Assembly: GCA_903837345.1 (NCBI GenBank)
Contig: CAILUG010000061.1
Coordinates: 1 to 43,530, forward strand
DNA: 43,530 nt
From: an uncultured Gammaproteobacteria bacterium
GTDB taxonomy: Bacteria > Pseudomonadota > Gammaproteobacteria > Pseudomonadales > Pseudohongiellaceae
Direction of reading: 5' to 3'
Positions 24,644 to 31,475 of this stretch are shown piece by piece. Below the pieces are notes generated by a model. That model saw only the letters and a list, made by a program, of their open reading frames with translations. It was not told the origin of the DNA and ran no database searches. A program made the position numbers and the translations under genes. Each line of letters starts with the position of its first letter. Position 1 is the stretch's first letter.

Positions 24644-25846
24644 TCAACGCCGTTCCAGTTCGGCCAGCAACTGGGCAGCTTCCTTGTGGAACGGATCAAT
24701 TGACAGCGCCTGGATCAGATCCACATTGGCATCATTGATACGGTCGATTTCCACCAGTGTCTGTGCGCGCAGGAAGAACACTTCTGCCTGTTTCGGCTCT
24801 ATTTCCAGCGACAACGCGAAACACTCCAGCGCCGGCTGGATATAGCCCATGCGCCGCAGCACCAGTGCCCGGTTGTTGAGCGCCCGGTAGTTGTTGTTGT
24901 CACACTGGAAGCTGCGGTCAAAATCACTCATCGCCAGTGCTTCCTGCTGCAACATGAAATGGGCCATGCCGCGGTGGTTGAAGACAATCGAACGCACATT
25001 CAGGTCGGGATTGGCTTCCAGTACCTTGCTGTAATGGCGTACAGCCCCCTGGTAGTCCTTGTCATTGTGGGCCTTGAGTCCGGCCAGCAACTGACGTTCG
25101 ATTTCGGCACGACTGATGGCGCCGGGGGAGTCAATGCCCGGCAGCGTACCTTGCGGCAATTCCGGGGGCGGCAGCGTGAGGGTCTCGTCTATCTGCACAC
25201 CGGCCTTGTCCAGCATGGCCTGGAATCGCTCCTGTCCCCACACTTCCATTTCTTTCTGGGCGTCACGTATCTCCTGGAAGATCATGTCGGCCAGGCTGAG
25301 GCTGGCATTGATGGCTGCCAGTTTTTTGCGTATCACTTCATTGTTGGGAAAACGGAAATGATTCTTGTAGATCAGCTCATGCTCCACTTCCGCCCAGGCG
25401 TCCTGCAGGATCGTACGCACCTGCACTTCCACTACCGGTTTGCAACAGGACGGCAACTCCAGTTGCTCGGTAAGCGGCAATTCGACATGCACTGAATCGT
25501 ACGCAAATTCCCGGAACGTCAGTTTTTCCGATTTGCGTTCGATTTCGCCACCGTTGTGGTACTGCCGCAACAGTTCCACCACCTGCTCCACGGCTTCCTG
25601 GAACGGCACAATGATGCGCAGTCCAAGCAGATCCTTGATTTCAGGATCACCACTGGCAACATCGCGCAGCAGGAAACGGCGTTTTTCGCTCAGGCTTTCC
25701 AGTGTTTTCACACGGGATTTGAGTGTGGCGCCCAGATGCTGTCGATCCAGCGTGTCTTCAATCAGCTGCCGCAGACTGTCGAGATACTGTTTCCAGCGGT
25801 GGCCATTGCTGGCATAGGCCATGCTTATGTCGTGCAGTGCTTTCAT
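24644..25846 (-). CDS. RelA/SpoT-domain protein with C-terminal TPR repeats
   Basis: The protein has 400 residues. Residues 40-165 form a RelA/SpoT nucleotide synthetase domain with the key residues in place: SRVKTLESLSEK (44-55), D72 and R77 in KDLLGLRI, Y116/S118/H120 in YDSVH, EVQVRT (140-145) and H156 in WAEVEHELIY. There is no HD hydrolase domain. From about 250 to 390 lie roughly four TPR units. Small synthetases of this type make (p)ppGpp or related nucleotides; the TPR arm suggests control by a protein partner. Its ATG overlaps the stop of the upstream propeller gene (ATGA), so translation is coupled, and purK follows by 35-74 bases. Confidence 0.88.
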   Translation of the reverse strand: MKALHDISMAYASNGHRWKQYLDSLRQLIEDTLDRQHLGATLKSRVKTLESLSEKRRFLLRDVASGDPEIKDLLGLRIIVPFQEAVEQVVELLRQYHNGGEIERKSEKLTFREFAYDSVHVELPLTEQLELPSCCKPVVEVQVRTILQDAWAEVEHELIYKNHFRFPNNEVIRKKLAAINASLSLADMIFQEIRDAQKEMEVWGQERFQAMLDKAGVQIDETLTLPPPELPQGTLPGIDSPGAISRAEIERQLLAGLKAHNDKDYQGAVRHYSKVLEANPDLNVRSIVFNHRGMAHFMLQQEALAMSDFDRSFQCDNNNYRALNNRALVLRRMGYIQPALECFALSLEIEPKQAEVFFLRAQTLVEIDRINDANVDLIQALSIDPFHKEAAQLLAELERR

Positions 25847-26826
25847 GGTTTGACCGGTGCCGGCAAATCAGCCAGCGCAACCTTGAACAGGTCGCGTTGC
25901 CGGTTGCCCATCAGAAGAGTGTCGTTGTCGATCCAGGTCACGGCCGCCAGCTTTTTCATTGCCGACTGGTCAAATGGATAACGCTTTGAGGATGCCGACA
26001 ACCAGTGATCGCCTTGCACCGGCTTGTCAAACAACCACAGTGCTTCATCAGAAATTACAGCGAGTGTATGACCATCAGGAGACAGCGAAGCGCCGGCGGC
26101 TGCCAGGATGGCCAGGTTGCTGTCGACCTTTGTAAGTACGTTGGGCTTGTCGGTATCACGGGTATCAAGCCGGTAAAGATTCGCACCCCGCTCGTAGGTG
26201 GAGCCGGAAGACTGGCGATGACTGGTGATCAGGTAGAGTGTGTCATTGGAGATGAACAGGCTCTCGCTGTCGAAACGCCGTTCCACCCCGGGAAAACCGC
26301 TTTGATCGGGATAAACCACCTGCAGGTACTGGATCACAGCCGTCCGCGTGGACGCAGTGGGATCAATCTTGCTGACCAGATAAATACCGAGATCACGCCG
26401 CGCGTTGCCGACATTGCCCATATCGGCAATGTAAAGATAATTCCTGTCGATCGCGATGTCTTCCCAGTCAACATTTTTGGCATCCAGCACCGGAAAGCCC
26501 TGCCACTGTTCCTTGCCCTGTTCCGGTTCATCGCCGTAACTGGTGAACTTTGAATAAGTGGGCAGGATGGATTTGCCTTCAGCAGTAATTGCAAAGATGC
26601 GGGCGCTGTCGGGGCTGCCGTTGTGAACCCAGTAGGTATTTTCGCGTCCCGGCACTTTGACGATGCCACTCAATGCATTGATGGGGGCGGAAATCACCCG
26701 GGCATAAGGCTTGGGCGCCAGCAGCACGGGTGTGCCCTGGGCTGCAGCTGTACCAATCAGGAGAGCGGTGGTGAGCAAGGACACGCGCAGCAAAGGTTGC
26801 CTGGCGGTTACGGATGCAATGGTCAT
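25843..26826 (-). CDS. Exported beta-propeller-like protein
   Basis: The protein has 327 residues with a signal peptide ending near GTAAAQG (about residue 30). Repeated blade-like segments are visible: NTYWVHNGSPDSARIFAITAEG, VDWEDIAIDRNYLYIADMGN, DSESLFISNDTLYLITSHR, GASLSPDGHTLAVISDEALWLFD and VTWIDNDTLLMGNRQRDLF. This is typical of secreted propellers of the SdiA-regulated/esterase-like kind, without a catalytic motif I can assign. It is cotranslated with the RelA/SpoT-TPR gene through a 4-base overlap. It lies 86 bases after the TetR gene on the same strand. Confidence 0.75.
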   Translation of the reverse strand: MTIASVTARQPLLRVSLLTTALLIGTAAAQGTPVLLAPKPYARVISAPINALSGIVKVPGRENTYWVHNGSPDSARIFAITAEGKSILPTYSKFTSYGDEPEQGKEQWQGFPVLDAKNVDWEDIAIDRNYLYIADMGNVGNARRDLGIYLVSKIDPTASTRTAVIQYLQVVYPDQSGFPGVERRFDSESLFISNDTLYLITSHRQSSGSTYERGANLYRLDTRDTDKPNVLTKVDSNLAILAAAGASLSPDGHTLAVISDEALWLFDKPVQGDHWLSASSKRYPFDQSAMKKLAAVTWIDNDTLLMGNRQRDLFKVALADLPAPVKP

Positions 26827-26912
26827 GAAAACTCCCGGAACTACAGCAGCGCAGCCTAGGGAGGCGGACGGGCGATGGTCAAGCATAAATTTTACTGCAA
26901 AAACACCGATGC

Positions 26913-27545
26913 TCAGGCCTTCAAGGCCCGCAACACGAAGTCGATATGCATCTGCCTGTAGGATTCGATGTCTATTGGCGCCTGCTCATGGAATTGCTGA
27001 TTCCAGGTAACACTGGCCAGCACCGGCGCCACCAGCAACTGCAGGAAAATATCATTGGCGTCGACACGAAACTCGCCGCTCTCGACACCACGGCTGATGA
27101 TACTGCGCAGCATCACGTGGGCTTTGCTGATTATTTCCCGGTAGAAAAACGCAGCGATAACAGGAAACCGCAAGGCTTCGGCGGAAATCATCGCCATCAG
27201 CGGCGGAATTTTCGGGCTGCTCATCGCCTCATAAAAATTGCGGAAGTGGCTGGCCAGCAGCTCCGATGCCGAACCGGTGAAAGAGGCAGCATGCTGTTCG
27301 GCAGCAACGCCGAACGGGAACAGTGTCTGCCGCACCACTTCCTCGAACAGGTTCTCCTTGCTGTCGAAATAAAGATAGATGGTGCCTTTGCCGATGCCGG
27401 CACGTTCCGCTACATCATCGAGCTTGGTGGATGTAAATCCCTGCTGGGTAAAAGCCTCGAGTGCAGCATCGATAATGGCGCTGCGGCGCGCTTCCTTTTG
27501 CAGCTCGCGTTTGCCTGTCTTGTGTAAATCCAGGGGAGCAGTCAT
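26913..27545 (-). CDS. TetR/AcrR-family transcriptional regulator
   Basis: The protein has 210 residues. The helix-turn-helix (about 20-65) reads RSAIIDAALEAFTQQGFTSTKLDDVAERAGIGKGTIYLYFDSKENLF, closely matching TetR_N; the rest is an all-helical ligand/dimer domain ending in DFVLRALKA. The start at 27545 was preferred over the ATG at 27575, because that ATG overlaps the predicted -10 box. A perfect 18-bp palindrome lies just upstream, so it very likely represses itself. Downstream on the same strand are the propeller and RelA/SpoT genes; whether it controls them is inference. Confidence 0.9.
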   Translation of the reverse strand: MTAPLDLHKTGKRELQKEARRSAIIDAALEAFTQQGFTSTKLDDVAERAGIGKGTIYLYFDSKENLFEEVVRQTLFPFGVAAEQHAASFTGSASELLASHFRNFYEAMSSPKIPPLMAMISAEALRFPVIAAFFYREIISKAHVMLRSIISRGVESGEFRVDANDIFLQLLVAPVLASVTWNQQFHEQAPIDIESYRQMHIDFVLRALKA

Positions 27546-27573
27546 AAGAGGAACCTGATGCTGTAACGATGCC

Positions 27574-27603
27574 ATCGTAAGGAATGACTGACTAGTCAGT
27601 CAA
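27574..27603 (-). promoter_or_regulatory. Promoter with embedded TetR-type operator
   Basis: TGACTGACTAGTCAGTCA at 27585-27602 is a perfect 18-bp palindrome of the type bound by TetR-family dimers. On the minus strand TTGACT (27603-27598) fits a -35 box, with an 18-bp spacer to TACGAT (27579-27574) as -10. The operator covers the -35 edge and most of the spacer, so binding would block polymerase. Transcription should begin near 27565. Confidence 0.75.
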
Positions 27604-27631
27604 ATGCTGCTCGCTGCTATTTTGGGTTGGA

Positions 27632-28357
27632 TCAAGCCGTCCCCAGCTTTTGGCGGAGGAAAGCCAGCACTTTGACCCAGGCATCGTCGCTGGCCCTGGC
27701 GTTGTAACGCTCCGGCATCGGAAAATTCTGGAAAGCATGGCCCGCACCGTCATATTGGTGAAATTCATGCTTGACCCCTGCCGCTGTCAGAGCGGCACTG
27801 TAATCAGCTACATCCTGGGGCGAGGGATTGGTGTCGTTATTGCCGTAAAACCCGATGACAGGACAGGCGATGAAGCGGCAGAGCTCGATCGGCGGCAAAT
27901 TGCCCGCTCCCAGCGCCTTTTTGACATTGCCGCCATAAAACGTAGCCATCGCTGCCAGTTGCGGAATATGACACGCTGCCAGCCACGCCACCCTGCCCCC
28001 CCAGCAATGGCCTACCAGGCCTATACGTTTGGCATCCACGGCGGGCAGGCTTTTCAGCAACGCAAACGCTGCCTGCATGTCGGCCACAATCCAGTCATCA
28101 CGGCTTTCCTCGCGCTTTTTCTCTACCGGCGCATCCTTGGGCCACCAGTGAAAAATGAACGGCACTGCCACCACATAACCGCTGTCAGCACAGCGGCGGG
28201 CGGTGGCAAGCGTGAACGTATCGTTTTCCAGACCGGCATGACCCATGGGAATGTGCTGGGCCAGCAACAACCCCGGATGCGGACCGGGACCCCGGGGCCG
28301 GAACACAAACACCTCCATTGGCGAACCCAGCACATCGACAGTTTCAATCGTATACAC
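27632..28357 (-). CDS. Dienelactone hydrolase family protein
   Basis: The protein has 241 residues and an alpha/beta-hydrolase fold. The triad is C118 in GLVGHCWGG, D175 in YGNNDTNPSP and H207 in DGAGHAFQ; the Cys nucleophile is typical of dienelactone hydrolases. In ring-cleavage pathways these open the lactone from cycloisomerised muconates, though many homologues have other ester substrates. Translation starts at GTG 28357, with GAGGT before it. It lies downstream of the 2-hydroxyacid dehydrogenase and, further, of an intradiol dioxygenase on the same strand, which supports an aromatic-catabolism role. Confidence 0.88.
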   Translation of the reverse strand: MYTIETVDVLGSPMEVFVFRPRGPGPHPGLLLAQHIPMGHAGLENDTFTLATARRCADSGYVVAVPFIFHWWPKDAPVEKKREESRDDWIVADMQAAFALLKSLPAVDAKRIGLVGHCWGGRVAWLAACHIPQLAAMATFYGGNVKKALGAGNLPPIELCRFIACPVIGFYGNNDTNPSPQDVADYSAALTAAGVKHEFHQYDGAGHAFQNFPMPERYNARASDDAWVKVLAFLRQKLGTA

Positions 28358-28444
28358 CTGCTACCTCACTCTCATGACTGGCTACCTGCATACTGCACGC
28401 CAAATTCAAGCGGCCGCAGCAAACCCGGCGCCGTGCCCGGTCTT

Positions 28445-29431
28445 TTAAACAATATCACTGCGGGCAACGCGGTGATTCAATGGCTGGCCAGCCACCATGC
28501 GCGCCAGATTGTCGAGGAAATTGTCTTCGCTGCGCGTACGCATGCCAGTACCGGCATTGGAAGTATGCGGGGTCAACGACACGCGCGGATGGGTCCACAC
28601 CCAATTGTCGGGCGCTGGCGGTTCGTGATTGAACACATCGAGAATGGCGTATTCCGGCTTGCCTTTATCAAGTGCGGTTTTAAGGTTTGCCTCTACCACC
28701 AGGTCGCCACGCGCTATGTTTACCAGCACCGAGCCGGCTTTCATCGCCTTGAGGAAATGCGTGTTGCACAGGTTGCGGGTCTCGGCGTTGGAAGCACACG
28801 CCAGCACCACAACATCGGCGGCAGGCAGCACTTCCGGCAACTGGCTCTGCGTTACCACCTTGTCGGCCAGGCCCAGGGTATCCAGTTTGCGCCGTACGGC
28901 AGTAACCGTGGCTCCAAACGCTTTTGCCCGCAGGGCGATGCCCTGCCCTATCTCGCCAAAACCTACCACCAGCCAATGGGTTCCATGCACTTCGCGGAAC
29001 CCGCGATGTTTCCACACCTTTTCCTGCTGTTTGGCACGATAGTCGTAAACATTCTGGTACCAGGCCAGCACCTGCCCGAACACGAATTCGGCAATGGCTA
29101 TGGCCTGGGCATGGTTGTTGGTGACAATGACACCTTTTTCCACCAGTTCCAGGTAGGGCAGCTTGTCGAGTCCGGTATTGATGGTATGCAACCACTTGAT
29201 CGAAGACGAATGCTGCATCACCCGGAAATATTCGTGCAGCAATGGCGAAAAAAACAGTTCGCTGTGGATCCAGAAATAGTCGGGACGCAGGTCACTGACC
29301 AGCACTTCCTTGCCATCCAGCCAGAAGCGGCCGGCTTCGTCATAAAGGGCCACCTGCAGATTGGGCGCGATGGCAGTGATGTGGTCTTTCAGTCGCTCGT
29401 AGCTGGGTTTGAAATAGAGGGCTTGGGTCAT
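28445..29431 (-). CDS. D-isomer specific 2-hydroxyacid dehydrogenase
   Basis: The protein has 328 residues. The NAD-binding motif GFGEIGQG lies in WLVVGFGEIGQGIALRAKAFGA near residue 155. The catalytic residues fit the family: Arg in ASNAETRNL or VNIARGDLV, and His in VSLTPHTSNAG. The N-terminal catalytic half has WLHTINTGLDKLPYLELVEKGVIVTNNHAQAIAIAEFVFG. It reduces a 2-oxo acid to a D-2-hydroxy acid with NAD(P)H or the reverse; substrate unknown. The start at 29431 (MTQALYFKPS) has no clear ribosome site. A repeat element and a remnant lie between it and the dioxygenase gene upstream. Confidence 0.88.
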   Translation of the reverse strand: MTQALYFKPSYERLKDHITAIAPNLQVALYDEAGRFWLDGKEVLVSDLRPDYFWIHSELFFSPLLHEYFRVMQHSSSIKWLHTINTGLDKLPYLELVEKGVIVTNNHAQAIAIAEFVFGQVLAWYQNVYDYRAKQQEKVWKHRGFREVHGTHWLVVGFGEIGQGIALRAKAFGATVTAVRRKLDTLGLADKVVTQSQLPEVLPAADVVVLACASNAETRNLCNTHFLKAMKAGSVLVNIARGDLVVEANLKTALDKGKPEYAILDVFNHEPPAPDNWVWTHPRVSLTPHTSNAGTGMRTRSEDNFLDNLARMVAGQPLNHRVARSDIV

Positions 29432-29504
29432 ATAAGAATAGTTCCAGTGGCCTGCTTCATGAGCTGACGGGATTGTTGCTAAGACCTGCCATTCCGACTT
29501 CCCT

Positions 29505-29570
29505 CCAGCCACTCCGCATGGCTCCGTGGCGTTCAGCAACGCACAAGGCTACGCCTTGCAAACGCGTTGC
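29505..29570. repeat. Diverged copy of the two-stem repeat family
   Basis: This copy starts with CCAGCCAC, as the copies at 22682-22914 do. The second module has outer arms GCAACGC (29536-29542) and GCGTTGC (29564-29570) around the inner stem CAAGGC-TAC-GCCTTG (29544-29558). The sequences differ from those at 22876-22914 but the fold, including the AAAC bulge on the 3' side, is the same. The first stem is degenerate. Confidence 0.7.
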
Positions 29571-29575
29571 TTCAC

Positions 29576-29630
29576 CCATGGCCTCCGACGGTCTTGCCAA
29601 CCTACTCCGTCGCCGTGCTCATTTGGAACT
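29576..29630 (-). repeat. Decayed remnant of the large composite hairpin element
   Basis: CCATGGCCTCCGACGG (29576-29591) is the minus-strand form of the core end of copy C. It is followed at the expected side by GCTCATTT (29617-29624) and, eight bases on, GAAT, resembling the GTTCATTT-N9-GAATTACGC spacer. Neither complementary arm is intact. Confidence 0.55.
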
Positions 29631-29641
29631 TCGAATGTTGT

Positions 29642-30502
29642 TCACGGAATGATGAACGTATAGTCGAGCGTGAAGAACGGTTTGTCGAGGCCACGCGCTT
29701 TCATTTCAGCAGAGTTGTCGTGCTTGACGATATCGACGCGGAAATCCTTCACGGAGAAGATGGTGTCGGAATCGACGTAGGGCGAATGGTTGAAATACAT
29801 CATGGTGGTGAAATCGTCATGGCCGGGGGCACGCACGATGTAGTGGATGTGGGCAGCGCGATAGCCATGACGACCCAGTTGCTGCAGCATTGAACCGGTC
29901 GGGCCGGAAGTGGGCACCGGATAATCACCGGGCACCACGGTGGCATAATTCAGCCTGCCTTCGGCATCGGTGTGAAAGCGTGCATAGAAATTCCATTCCG
30001 GCAGATAGTCGCGCTGCACAAAATAGAAGCCTTCACCGTTGGGCTGCCACACGTCGACAATAGCGTTGGCGAGCGGCTTGCCACTTTTGTCCTTGAACGT
30101 ATTATTGACAAACAGTGGTTTGTCCTTGGCACCAATCTCGCCGATCATCGCCCCGTTGGCGCGTTCCGGCAATCCGGCAATGAACAGCGGACCTTCCACA
30201 TTCATTTCGGTGGTACCGTGGTTCTTGTTGTCTTCCAGCAGGATGGATACTTCCGAGATGCCCAGGCAATCCGACATCAGGTGTATCTCGCCCATCGGGA
30301 AGTCCTGGTTGGGCGTGGCCAGTTTGAACAGGAACTGACGCCCGATCTCCAGTTCTTCCGTGGTCAGATTGACTTCCCGCTGGAAGGCATGCAGATGCCT
30401 GATCAGGCTGCTGTAGATCTGGTGCAGACGCGGATTGGTCTTGCCCTTGTCACCGTGGTTGATAACGGCATCTGTGATATTTTCCAGTGTGATGGCTGGC
30501 AT
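29642..30502 (-). CDS. Intradiol ring-cleavage dioxygenase (catechol/hydroxyquinol 1,2-dioxygenase type)
   Basis: The protein has 286 residues. An N-terminal helical linker domain (about 1-100) precedes the catalytic beta domain. The four iron ligands are visible: Y160 in GEGFYF, Y194 in GDYPVPTSGP, and H218 and H220 in GYRAAHIHYIV. Such Fe(III) enzymes split an aromatic diol or triol between its hydroxyl groups to a muconate. Catechol, chlorocatechol or hydroxyquinol cannot be told apart from sequence here. AAGGGG lies before the start. The dienelactone hydrolase gene two positions downstream is a usual pathway partner. Confidence 0.92.
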   Translation of the reverse strand: MPAITLENITDAVINHGDKGKTNPRLHQIYSSLIRHLHAFQREVNLTTEELEIGRQFLFKLATPNQDFPMGEIHLMSDCLGISEVSILLEDNKNHGTTEMNVEGPLFIAGLPERANGAMIGEIGAKDKPLFVNNTFKDKSGKPLANAIVDVWQPNGEGFYFVQRDYLPEWNFYARFHTDAEGRLNYATVVPGDYPVPTSGPTGSMLQQLGRHGYRAAHIHYIVRAPGHDDFTTMMYFNHSPYVDSDTIFSVKDFRVDIVKHDNSAEMKARGLDKPFFTLDYTFIIP

Positions 30503-30559
30503 GGTTTTCCCCTTGTAGTTGCTGAAGAGCCCGAAAGTTTATATTTATAGAAGTCCGCT

Positions 30560-31312
30560 TTATTGTTGGCTGGATGATAGACCTGAGGTTTGCAGGTATT
30601 CAATCACTGTCTGTGCTTCCGAGGGCATAATCAGTGAAGCACACAGATTCACTGCCTGCGGCAATGGCTTTGATTGCTGGAGCAACAGCTGCAAAGCCTC
30701 GCCAACTCCGGTGGTGCCCCGCTGGCACAGATCGGCGACCACGGCCGGGCTCAGCGCACCCACCTGCGGCAGCAATGCAAAATCGCAGAGCGGGTGCAAG
30801 GCCTGCAGCAGTTTGGGCCCTACCAGCTGCGGGGCGATATATGCCGGGTCAACCCGTCGCATCAGTGATTCCACACAGTGCCGCAGAAATGGCAGCACCG
30901 GGCATTGCCGGCGAAACACTGCCACTGCGTTGTGGATATTGCGGCGTGCCTGCCATTTGCCGTCGCGCTGCTGTACCCACACTTCCTGGCCAAAGGCGCA
31001 GGTGCCGGTAAAGTCGAGCTGCATGGCCTGATCCAGCACCAGCATGTCGGCATCGAACCAAAGTGCTTGCTCATATCCGGCATCAAGTGCCTGTTGCAAC
31101 AGTACCAGCCGCGCGTAATCAGTGGCTACCGGCAGCTTGTTGCCTGCTTTTTCCCGATACCAGTCTGGCACCAGATCAAATATCCCGTCGCCAACGAAAC
31201 GATACTCGTACCCACGTGTCCGCGCCCACTGCTGCACACTGGCCAGGCACGACTGCATCCAGCCGGCTTGCTGGGCAGGACTGCAGGACTGGATGACAAG
31301 GGTGCCTGACAT
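30560..31312 (-). CDS. Glycosyltransferase-like protein with a DxD motif
   Basis: The protein has 250 residues. It has a GT-A-type layout: IQSCSPAQQAGWMQSCLASVQQWA at the N-terminus, ATDYARLVLLQQALDAGYEQALWFDADMLVL with the metal-binding D87-A-D89, and a later ARRNIHNAVAVFRR stretch. This suggests a nucleotide-sugar-dependent transferase related to GT8/GT32 proteins; donor and acceptor are unknown. ATG at 31312 was taken as the start; a GTG at 31330 would add six residues, and neither has a ribosome site. It is divergent from the M16 peptidase gene. Confidence 0.72.
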   Translation of the reverse strand: MSGTLVIQSCSPAQQAGWMQSCLASVQQWARTRGYEYRFVGDGIFDLVPDWYREKAGNKLPVATDYARLVLLQQALDAGYEQALWFDADMLVLDQAMQLDFTGTCAFGQEVWVQQRDGKWQARRNIHNAVAVFRRQCPVLPFLRHCVESLMRRVDPAYIAPQLVGPKLLQALHPLCDFALLPQVGALSPAVVADLCQRGTTGVGEALQLLLQQSKPLPQAVNLCASLIMPSEAQTVIEYLQTSGLSSSQQ

Positions 31313-31475
31313 GGCCGGCAGATAAACCACAGTACAAAAGACAAGCCAATATACCTGTCACTGACGGCAAAAAGTATCAGGTTTTTGCGCAGAATAAATT
31401 TGTTCGGGGGCAACATGCGCACTAGAATCTTCTGGCCCGCGATCCATCTACAACAACAATCCAGGGAATGAACCC

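Noticed and set aside
27546-27575. Upstream ATG of the TetR gene at 27575
   Set aside because: It overlaps the predicted -10 box and so would lie before the transcript start.
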